Origin: Comamonadaceae bacterium
GTDB lineage: Bacteria > Pseudomonadota > Gammaproteobacteria > Burkholderiales > Burkholderiaceae_C
Length of the DNA: 11,483 bases
Assembly: GCA_947374485.1 (NCBI GenBank)
Contig: CANCCF010000129.1
Coordinates: 1-11,483, forward strand
Direction of reading: 5' to 3'
Position 1 is the first letter of the stretch, and each line of letters begins with the position of its first letter. Below the pieces are notes generated by a model. The model had not been told where the DNA came from. It ran no database searches and worked only from the letters and a program-made list of their open reading frames with translations. Made by a program: the position numbers and the translations under genes. Shown here piece after piece: positions 6,569-11,483 of the stretch.

Positions 6569-7033
6569 CTTCCCTCCGTGCTTTTCCATCAGCTTCACCG
6601 CGTTGATGGTCATGCCCCGGTCCACGGCCTTGCACATGTCGTAGATCGTCAGCAAAGCCACTTGCACAGCCGTCAGCGCTTCCATTTCAACACCCGTGGG
6701 GCCGACGGTTTCGGCGGTGGCAGTGCAGCGCACCTGGGCTGCCTGGTCGCCGGACGCGGCCAACACCTCCAAGTCCACCGTCACGCGGGTCAGGGCAATC
6801 GGGTGGCACAGGGGGATGAGGTCGCTGGTGCGCTTGGCGCCCTGGATGCCTGCGATACGGGCAATGCCCAGCACGTCGCCCTTTTTGGCGCTGCCGCTGG
6901 CAATCAGCGCCAGGGTGGCGGGCAGCATCTCGATGCGGCCCTGGGCGACTGCGATGCGGTGGGTGGGCGGCTTGGCGGCCACGTCCACCATGTGGGCTTG
7001 GCCTTGCGCGTCGAAATGGGTCAGAGTGCTCAT
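6542..7033 (-). CDS. moaC: Cyclic pyranopterin monophosphate synthase MoaC
   Basis: This 163-residue cytoplasmic enzyme acts in molybdenum cofactor synthesis. It rearranges 3',8-cyclo-7,8-dihydro-GTP, made by MoaA, into cyclic pyranopterin monophosphate. The family core is intact: KKGDVLGIARIAGIQGAK with K51, LIPLCHPIALT with H77, PTGVEMEALTAVQVA with E116 and E118, and TIYDMCKAVDRGM with D132 and K135. These align with the E. coli active-site residues K51, H77, E112, E114, D128 and K131 after a four-residue insertion. ATG 7033 is chosen because it starts MSTLTHFD and gives the usual length of about 160; a longer frame would run into the neighbouring promoter and protease gene. It is divergent from the M48 gene (79-bp gap) and convergent with, overlapping, pglL. 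No other moa gene is in the window. Confidence 0.97.
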   Translation of the reverse strand: MSTLTHFDAQGQAHMVDVAAKPPTHRIAVAQGRIEMLPATLALIASGSAKKGDVLGIARIAGIQGAKRTSDLIPLCHPIALTRVTVDLEVLAASGDQAAQVRCTATAETVGPTGVEMEALTAVQVALLTIYDMCKAVDRGMTINAVKLMEKHGGKSGSFVATE

Positions 7034-7053
7034 AATCCGGACTTTACCCGAGC

Positions 7054-7083
7054 TTGACACGCAGGGCCCCTCACGGATGGCAT
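7054..7083 (+). promoter_or_regulatory. Possible sigma-70 promoter for the M48 protease gene
   Basis: A perfect -35 hexamer TTGACA (7054-7059) lies in the 79-bp divergent gap. The best -10 at 18-bp spacing is TGGCAT (7078-7083), which is only a half match. The start codon is 30 bp downstream. This is a weak overall prediction resting on the -35 element. Confidence 0.35.
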
Positions 7084-7112
7084 CCTGCGGCCTTGCCCAT
7101 TCACGCTGACCG

Positions 7113-8669
7113 ATGCCCATAGCCCCCACCCTCCCGCGCCTCACACCCAGCTTGCTGGCACGCAGCCTGCTGCTGTGCCTGGCTACGCTGGCGGCCAGCC
7201 CGGCGCTGCCGCAGGTCGATGCACCCCAGACGTCTGTCAGCAGCCTGCCCAACCTGGGTGATGGCAGTGACATGACGCCCGCGGCCGAGCGCCGCATTGG
7301 CGACCGCATTGCGCGCGAGCTCTACCGCGACCCGGACTATCTGGACGACCCGGTCATCACCGACTATGTGCAGGGCATCTGGCAGCCGCTCATTGCCGCC
7401 GCCCGCCAGCGTGGCGAACTGCCGCAGCAGCTCGACGAAGCCTTTGCCTGGCAAATCCTGCTCGGGCGCGACCGCACCGTGAACGCCTTTGCCCTGCCGG
7501 GCGGCTATTTTGGTTTGCACCTGGGGCTGGTGGGCATTGTGACCAGCCGGGACGAGCTGGCTTCGGTGCTGGCGCATGAGCTCAGCCACGTGACGCAGCG
7601 CCACATTTCGCGCTCCATGGCACGCCAGGCGGCCCAGGCGCCGTGGCTGATGGGGGCGATGATTCTGGGGCTGCTGGCCGCCAGCAAAGACCCGGGGGCC
7701 GCCCAGGCGGCCATCGTGGGCGGGCAGGCCGCAGCCGTGCAAAGCCAGCTCAACTACTCGCGCGACATGGAGCGCGAGGCCGACCGCATCGGCTTTGGCG
7801 TGCAGACCGAGGCCGGGTTTGCGCCGCAGGGCTTTGTGAGCATGTTCGAGAAACTGCAGCAGTCGAGCCGCCTCAATGACGTGGGCGGCTTCCCCTACCT
7901 GCGCAGCCACCCGCTGACCACCGAACGCATTGCCGACATGCAGTCGCGCGTGCGCCAGTCCGAGCGTGCCAGCACCGCCCCCGTGACCACGCTGGAGCAC
8001 GCCATGGTTGCCGCCCGTGCCCGCGTGTTGTCAGACTCCGCCGTGGATGCGCTGCGCGTCTGGCAACAGCAGGCCCTGCCCGCCAACCTGGCGCGCCAGA
8101 GCGCCGAGGCGCAGGTGGGCACCTTGTATGGCGCCAGCTTTGCGGCCCTCAAGCAGCGCGACTTTGCCCTGGCCCAGGCCACGCTGGCGCGCCTGCAGGC
8201 ACGCGTGGCCAGCGACGCCCCGGCCCTGCATCTGGCGCGCCTGTTGGCGTTGGAGCTGCTGCTTGCGCAGGGCGATGTTTCGCAGGCCCAGCGCCTCAGC
8301 CAGAGCCTGACAGACAACAGCCGCGCCACGCTTTTGCTGCGCAGCCGCATAGCCACCCTGGCAGGCCAGGGTGAGCAGGCCGCGCAGAACTTGCAGACCT
8401 GGCTGGCCGACCACCCGCGCGATGCCCAGGCCTGGCAAACCCTGGCGGCGGCCAATACGGCCACCGGGCGGCCGGTGGCGGCGGTGCGGGCCGAGGCCGA
8501 GGTGAATGTGGCGCAGCTGGACTACCAGGCAGCGCTGACCCGCTTCAAGGCCGCGCAGGACATGGCGCGCAAGAGCCGCCTGCCTGCCGACCACATCGAC
8601 GCCTCGATTGTGGACACGCGCGCGCGCCAGATGGAGTCACTTCTTCGGGAACAGGCTCTCGAGCGCTGA
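7113..8669 (+). CDS. bepA: Periplasmic M48-family zinc metalloprotease with C-terminal TPR repeats (BepA-like)
   Basis: This 518-residue protein has an N-terminal signal peptide; the hydrophobic core is SLLLCLATLAAS and a cleavage site is likely near residues 30-35. The zinc site is HELSH at 155-159, with the third ligand Glu222 in MEREADRIGFG. An SHP motif (His266), which in E. coli BepA forms the regulatory switch over the active site, is conserved. Residues about 330-510 are alpha-helical TPR-type repeats (YGASFAALKQRDFALAQATLARL and later YQAALTRFKAAQDMA). Signal peptide, M48 domain and TPRs together are the BepA/YfgC architecture (E. coli protein about 487 residues), which acts in outer-membrane protein and LptD quality control with the BAM complex. 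Orthology is inferred from architecture only. The last 33 bases overlap the end of the holin-family gene on the opposite strand. ATG 7113 has a poor Shine-Dalgarno sequence. Confidence 0.9.
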   Translation: MPIAPTLPRLTPSLLARSLLLCLATLAASPALPQVDAPQTSVSSLPNLGDGSDMTPAAERRIGDRIARELYRDPDYLDDPVITDYVQGIWQPLIAAARQRGELPQQLDEAFAWQILLGRDRTVNAFALPGGYFGLHLGLVGIVTSRDELASVLAHELSHVTQRHISRSMARQAAQAPWLMGAMILGLLAASKDPGAAQAAIVGGQAAAVQSQLNYSRDMEREADRIGFGVQTEAGFAPQGFVSMFEKLQQSSRLNDVGGFPYLRSHPLTTERIADMQSRVRQSERASTAPVTTLEHAMVAARARVLSDSAVDALRVWQQQALPANLARQSAEAQVGTLYGASFAALKQRDFALAQATLARLQARVASDAPALHLARLLALELLLAQGDVSQAQRLSQSLTDNSRATLLLRSRIATLAGQGEQAAQNLQTWLADHPRDAQAWQTLAAANTATGRPVAAVRAEAEVNVAQLDYQAALTRFKAAQDMARKSRLPADHIDASIVDTRARQMESLLREQALER

Positions 8670-8990
8670 GTGGATGACCAGGCCGATAAGCGTATAGAGC
8701 AGCGAGCCGATGAGCGCGGCGCCAAAGCTGCGCACCTCAAAACCGCTGAGCAGGGCCGAGGCCCAGTAAAACATCAGCGCGTTGATGACAAACAGGAACA
8801 GGCCCAGGGTGAGCACGGTCACCGGCAGGGTCAGCACAATCAGGATGGGGCGCAGCACGGCATTGAACAAGCCAATCACGAGGGCCGCTACCAACGCGGC
8901 TGAAAAGCTCTGCACCACCACACCGTTGTACAGGTGGGCCACGGCCAGCAGGGCGGCCGCACAGAGCAGCCATTTCGCAAGAAGTTTCAT
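8637..8990 (-). CDS. Phage holin family (DUF360/PF04020-type) small membrane protein
   Basis: This is a 117-residue, very hydrophobic protein with four predicted membrane helices at roughly residues 3-22, 28-50, 53-78 and 87-110. It ends in the charged tail SLFPKK. The glycine/asparagine-proline pattern (VIGLFNAVLRPILIVLTLPVT, then LFLFVINALMFYWASAL) is typical of the conserved bacterial family labelled 'phage holin family', which is widespread in chromosomes without prophage. I see no endolysin or other phage gene nearby, so the name should not be read as a lysis function; the true role is unknown. ATG 8990 gives MKLLAKWLL, the normal start. A longer frame reaching 9176 adds a non-membrane, arginine-rich shadow sequence and is rejected. 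It lies 64 bp after the TerC-family gene on the same strand and may be co-transcribed. Confidence 0.88.
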   Translation of the reverse strand: MKLLAKWLLCAAALLAVAHLYNGVVVQSFSAALVAALVIGLFNAVLRPILIVLTLPVTVLTLGLFLFVINALMFYWASALLSGFEVRSFGAALIGSLLYTLIGLVIHSALESLFPKK

Positions 8991-9054
8991 AAGTTCAGCA
9001 TAGCAGCAAGGCCGCCCTGGCGTGGGTCTCCCACCACAGGCAGCAAGCGCCGCC

Positions 9055-9750
9055 TCAGGCCTTGGCTTTGCGTTGCACCCACCAGCCCGCGCCCAGCACA
9101 CCCGCCACAGCCAGGGCATAGGCTGCCACGCGCGCGCCGGTCTGTGCGGACTCCAGCACCGTGTGTGGCGCGCCAAAAAGGCCCGCCAGCAGCGGCTCGC
9201 TGATCACCATCTTGGCGGCCGTAAACGCCAGCACCGCAGCACCGAGCTGGATGATGACGGGGAAGCGTTCCACCAGCCTGAGCACCACCGTGCTGCCATA
9301 CACCACGATCGGCACGCTGATCAGCAGGCCCAGAACCACCAGGTCAAAGGCGCCATGCGAGGCGCCGGCCACGCCCAGCACGTTGTCCACGCCCATCAGG
9401 GCATCGGCCACGATGATGGTTTTCATGGCGCCGATGAAGGTGCTGGCAGAGGGGCCGTTGTGCTCCTTTTCGCCTGAGTCGGCCAGCAGCTGGTAGGCAA
9501 TCCACAACAGCGCGAGACCGCCCACCGCCATCAGGCCCGGGATTTTGAGCAACCAGACCACGCCCACTGTCATCAGCGCGCGCACGACGATGGCGCCCAC
9601 CGTGCCCCACAGAATCGCCTTGCGCTTGAGCGTGTCCGGCAGGTTACGCGCGGCCAAAGCGATGACGATGGCGTTGTCCCCCGCCAGCACCAGGTCAATC
9701 AAGACGATCGATAAGAGTGCCGAGAACCACGGCGCAGAAAACATGTCCAT
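9055..9750 (-). CDS. TerC/YjbE-family integral membrane protein
   Basis: This 231-residue protein has about seven membrane helices. The two family motifs carrying conserved acidic residues are present: DLVLAGDNAIVIALAARNLP near the N-terminus and ADALMGVDNVLGVAGASHG after a central hydrophilic loop (ADSGEKEHNG). TerC/YjbE proteins are linked to metal-ion homeostasis, in several species manganese export, and to tellurium resistance; the substrate here cannot be read from sequence. ATG 9750 is chosen (MDMFSAPWF); an in-frame GTG at 9759 falls inside the Shine-Dalgarno-like AAAGGTGGGG. It is divergent from the DUF3717/DUF1289 gene across a 122-bp gap and is followed by the holin-family gene. I looked for the yybP-ykoY manganese riboswitch signature in the leader and did not find it. 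Confidence 0.92.
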   Translation of the reverse strand: MDMFSAPWFSALLSIVLIDLVLAGDNAIVIALAARNLPDTLKRKAILWGTVGAIVVRALMTVGVVWLLKIPGLMAVGGLALLWIAYQLLADSGEKEHNGPSASTFIGAMKTIIVADALMGVDNVLGVAGASHGAFDLVVLGLLISVPIVVYGSTVVLRLVERFPVIIQLGAAVLAFTAAKMVISEPLLAGLFGAPHTVLESAQTGARVAAYALAVAGVLGAGWWVQRKAKA

Positions 9751-9756
9751 AAACCC

Positions 9757-9813
9757 CACCTTTCAGGCGGAATGGTAGGTGCCCGGCCTTTGGCCCCTGA
9801 AAAAAAGGGGCCA
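9757..9813 (-). promoter_or_regulatory. Structured 5' leader of the TerC-family gene
   Basis: On the transcript an 8-bp perfect hairpin (arms 9806-9813 and 9791-9798, 7-nt loop) lies about 40-63 nt before the start codon. Nearer the start, CACCT (9777-9781) can pair with AGGTG (9757-9761), which is part of the ribosome binding site. No U-run follows the hairpin, so it is not a terminator in that direction. Function is unknown; translational control is only a possibility. Confidence 0.4.
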
Positions 9814-9857
9814 GCCGCTGCCTGCCCTGCGGCCTGGCCGCTGTGCGGCATGCGGGC

Positions 9858-9863
9858 TATGAT
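9858..9863 (+). promoter_or_regulatory. Possible -10 element of the DUF3717/DUF1289 gene
   Basis: TATGAT lies only 9 nt before the ATG at 9873. If used, the transcript would begin at or within a few bases of the start codon, giving a leaderless or near-leaderless mRNA. This would fit with the missing Shine-Dalgarno sequence. The -35 at 17-bp spacing (TGGCCG) is poor. Confidence 0.3.
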
Positions 9864-9872
9864 GCCCCTCCC

Positions 9873-10316
9873 ATGCCAGGCATCCACATCACCGATATCG
9901 AGTCCGCCATCAACTTCTGGCGCGCCCGCGCACCCTCGCCCGACGGTGTGTCCCTGCCCGCGCCCACCCGGGCGCTGGCCGAGGTCTATGCCCTGTTGGT
10001 TTTTTACCGCGAGAGCGAAGCCGACGCGGCCAGCATGCCGGCCCGTGCACTGGACGCCTGGCTCGCGTGGTACCACAGCACGCCCGACACGCCCTGCATC
10101 GCCATCTGCTCCACCAGCCAGGGCGACGAAGCCTGCAAGGGTTGCGGACGCAGCTTCGAGGAGGTGCAGAAGTGGACCGAAATGGCGCCGGTGCAAAAGC
10201 GCGCCACCTGGAGGCGCATCACCGCCGAGGGCACGGCCTGGCGTTTCAACAAGTATGCCGAACGCGCGGCTGAAAAAACCGGCAATCCCGCACAGGGCCG
10301 CCCCAAGCGGGATTAG
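9873..10316 (+). CDS. Small protein with DUF3717 and DUF1289 domains (four-cysteine motif)
   Basis: This is a 147-residue cytoplasmic protein of unknown function. The first half, ITDIESAINFWRARAPSPDG through ALAEVYALLVFY and ALDAWLAWYH, matches the betaproteobacterial DUF3717 pattern. The second half matches DUF1289: CIAICSTS, then DEACKGCGRSFEEVQKW and RRITAEGTAWRFNKYAER. Cys75, Cys79, Cys88 and Cys91 (CxxxC-x8-CxxC) look like a zinc or iron-sulphur ligand set. ATG 9873 starts at MPGIHITDIE; the in-frame GTG at 9843 would add ten residues overlapping the probable promoter, so it is not used. There is no clear Shine-Dalgarno sequence. A hairpin (10284-10314) covers the end of the gene. Neighbours give no functional hint. 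Confidence 0.85.
   Translation: MPGIHITDIESAINFWRARAPSPDGVSLPAPTRALAEVYALLVFYRESEADAASMPARALDAWLAWYHSTPDTPCIAICSTSQGDEACKGCGRSFEEVQKWTEMAPVQKRATWRRITAEGTAWRFNKYAERAAEKTGNPAQGRPKRD
10284..10314 (+). terminator. Hairpin spanning the end of the DUF3717/DUF1289 gene
   Basis: AATCCCGC (10284-10291) and GCGGGATT (10307-10314) are perfect 8-bp arms around a 15-nt loop, which itself contains GGG/CCC complementarity. It includes part of the stop codon. No U-run follows on either strand, so it would be a non-canonical or Rho-assisted terminator, possibly serving both convergent genes. Confidence 0.4.
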
Positions 10317-10317
10317 T

Positions 10318-10365
10318 CCCCATGGGGGGCAGCGCACTACGCGAAGCGAGAAGCGTGGGGGCGCT
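10318..10365. repeat. Possible dispersed intergenic repeat between convergent genes
   Basis: The 51-bp gap between the DUF3717/DUF1289 gene and yaeQ is almost filled by a patterned sequence. It has CCCCATGGGG (10318-10327), AGCGC (10331-10335) pairing with GCGCT (10361-10365), and GAAGCG twice (10343-10348, 10350-10355). From memory, similar GCGAAGCG/GTGGGGGC elements recur between genes in Comamonadaceae chromosomes. Only one copy is visible here. Confidence 0.35.
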
Positions 10366-10367
10366 AT

Positions 10368-10928
10368 TTACTTCCAGCGTACCGGCTCAATGTCCACGGT
10401 CGTGGAGGCGTCACCCAGAGTGAGCGTCCCTTCCTGAATCGTGGCCTGCAGCTGCATGCTGCGCTGGGCCAGCGGTATCAGGGCCTGGCTGGCCAGCGTG
10501 GGGATGCGGAACACCGACAGGTTCTTGGGGCGGCTGAGCTTGCTCTCCATGCCCTTCCACCAGATTTCAGCAGCATGGTTGAAGCAGTACAGCACCACCT
10601 CGTCGGCTTTGCCACAGGCTTTGAGCAGGGGCTTGTCCTCGGGCTGGCCGACTTCGATCCACAGGCGGGTGAGGCCGGTGAAGTCGCGCAGCCAGGCGTC
10701 GGGCTCGTTCACATCCGACAGGCCCGCACCAAAGCTCAGCGTGCCGTCGCCACCGCACACGCTTTGCAGCTTGTGCGCCTGAAAGGCCAGCGCCACCAGG
10801 CGCAGCATCATGCGTTCATCGGTCTCGCTGGGGTGGCGCGCCAGCGTCAGCGCGTGGTCGGCGTAGTAGTTATGGTCAATGTCGGCAATCTGCAGATTGG
10901 CTTTGAAGATGGTGGATTTGATGGCCAT
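10368..10928 (-). CDS. yaeQ: YaeQ family protein
   Basis: This 186-residue cytoplasmic protein shows the full YaeQ pattern: MAIKSTIFKANLQIADIDHNYYADH, TLARHPSETDERMMLRLVALAF, the middle block EPDAWLRDFTGLTRLWIEVGQP and KACGKADEVVLYCF, then WW and a C-terminal beta-rich part. Length is the same as E. coli YaeQ (about 181). YaeQ proteins have a PD-(D/E)XK nuclease-like fold without an established enzymatic role; early reports linked E. coli yaeQ to suppression of rfaH-related phenotypes. ATG 10928 begins only 3 nt after the purB stop (TGA-ACA-ATG), so it is very probably in the purB operon and translationally coupled; no Shine-Dalgarno sequence of its own is obvious. Confidence 0.95.
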   Translation of the reverse strand: MAIKSTIFKANLQIADIDHNYYADHALTLARHPSETDERMMLRLVALAFQAHKLQSVCGGDGTLSFGAGLSDVNEPDAWLRDFTGLTRLWIEVGQPEDKPLLKACGKADEVVLYCFNHAAEIWWKGMESKLSRPKNLSVFRIPTLASQALIPLAQRSMQLQATIQEGTLTLGDASTTVDIEPVRWK

Positions 10929-10931
10929 TGT

Positions 10932-11483
10932 TCAAACGCGCTTGGCCAGCTCGGCAGCTTTGCCCGTATAGCTGCCCGGCGTCATGGCCAACAACAGATC
11001 TTTCTCGGCTTGCGGAATCTCCAGCCCGGCAATGAAGCCGCGCATCAGCTCCTGTGTCATGGCCTCGCCGCGGGTGAATTTTTTCAGTTGCTCATAAGGC
11101 TGGGGCAGGCCAAAGCGGCGCATCACGGTTTGGATCGGTTCGGCCAGCACTTCCCACGAGGTGTCCAGGTCTTCGGCAATGGCGGCCTTGTTGATTTCGA
11201 GCTTGTTCAGCCCGGTCATCAGCGATTGATAAGCCAGCGCCGCGTAGCCCAGCGCCACGCCGATGTTGCGCAACACGGTGGAGTCGGTCAGGTCACGCTG
11301 CCAGCGCGACACCGGCAGCTTTTCGGCCAGGTGGCGCAGCACGGCGTTGGCCAGGCCGAGGTTGCCCTCGGCGTTCTCGAAATCGATCGGGTTGACCTTG
11401 TGCGGCATGGTGCTCGAGCCCACCTCACCATCGCGCAGCTTTTGCTTGAAGTAGCCCAGCGACACATAGCCCCAGATGTCGCG
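10932..11483 (-). CDS. purB: Adenylosuccinate lyase (C-terminal part)
   Basis: The frame is open to the right edge, giving the last 183 residues of a protein whose family is about 450-460 long. PurB cleaves SAICAR to AICAR and adenylosuccinate to AMP, releasing fumarate, in purine synthesis. The fumarase/aspartase-superfamily signature GSSTMPHKVNPIDFENAEGN is present near the start of the visible part; it contains the catalytic serine loop. It is followed by the helical C-terminal domain (RWQRDLTDSTVLRNIGVAL; LDTSWEVLAEPIQTVMRRFG; PYEQLKKFTRG). These match the longer E. coli-type PurB. The start is beyond base 11483. The stop (10932-10934) is 3 nt before yaeQ. Confidence 0.97.
   Translation of the reverse strand, partial: RDIWGYVSLGYFKQKLRDGEVGSSTMPHKVNPIDFENAEGNLGLANAVLRHLAEKLPVSRWQRDLTDSTVLRNIGVALGYAALAYQSLMTGLNKLEINKAAIAEDLDTSWEVLAEPIQTVMRRFGLPQPYEQLKKFTRGEAMTQELMRGFIAGLEIPQAEKDLLLAMTPGSYTGKAAELAKRV

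Noticed and set aside
7034..7309. N-terminal extension of moaC to 7309
   Set aside because: Adds Arg/Ser-rich sequence unlike MoaC, overlaps the protease signal peptide; the 163-residue form has normal family length.
7101..8000. Minus-strand open frame (299 codons) opposite the M48 gene
   Set aside because: Shadow of a well-supported metalloprotease gene; it would also swallow the divergent moaC promoter area.
8637..8990. Prophage remnant, suggested by the holin-family label
   Set aside because: No endolysin, integrase, structural or att-like sequence nearby; this family is common in normal chromosomes.
8991..9176. N-terminal extension of the holin-family protein to 9176
   Set aside because: The extension is Arg/Pro/Cys-rich and overlaps the TerC-family gene; family start MKLLAKWLL is at 8990.
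9751..9872. yybP-ykoY manganese riboswitch before the TerC-family gene
   Set aside because: The conserved GGGGAGUA element is not present on the minus strand of this gap.
9699..10337. Minus-strand open frame (212 codons) opposite the DUF3717/DUF1289 gene
   Set aside because: Low-complexity Gly/Ala/Arg translation, overlaps two better supported genes.

Overview
The window reads as chromosomal DNA of a GC-rich betaproteobacterium, most likely Burkholderiales/Comamonadaceae. I infer this from protein wording recognised by eye (PurB, YaeQ, MoaC, a DUF3717/DUF1289 protein, a PglL-type glycosyltransferase, a GAF-containing GspE/PulE ATPase); no database search was run.

Layout, left to right. (a) 1-2726, plus strand, GC-rich: the 3' end of a class II cyclic-nucleotide phosphodiesterase-like gene overlaps (ATGA) a GspE/PilB-family ATPase with an N-terminal GAF domain. 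(b) 2727-about 5095, plus strand, clearly AT-richer: a leader with repeated TGAC/GTCA motifs and a good sigma-54 promoter match, a type IV pilin gene (pilA), two tandem hairpins (the second a textbook terminator), and a multi-spanning membrane protein with a C-terminal TPR domain that resembles GT-C (TMTC/DUF1736-like) glycosyltransferases. (c) 5093-6568, GC-rich again: a PglL-family O-oligosaccharyltransferase whose GTG start lies on the compositional boundary. (d) 6542-8990: moaC (minus) divergent from a BepA-like M48 metalloprotease with TPRs (plus), then a small 'phage holin family' membrane protein (minus). Two convergent pairs overlap at their 3' ends. (e) 9055-10316: a TerC/YjbE-family membrane protein (minus) divergent from a small DUF3717-DUF1289 protein (plus). 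(f) 10368-11483, minus strand: yaeQ directly downstream of purB, which runs off the right edge.

How the genes fit together: the left half looks like a pilus locus. A possible cyclic-nucleotide signalling enzyme and a sensory-domain assembly ATPase precede a sigma-54-type pilin gene, followed by two membrane glycosyltransferase candidates. The AT-rich pilin plus GT-C block inside GC-rich DNA resembles an exchangeable pilin/pilin-modification cassette, analogous in logic to the pilA plus tfp accessory-gene cassettes of Pseudomonas aeruginosa. This is the most interesting part of the window. The right half is ordinary housekeeping and conserved-hypothetical content.
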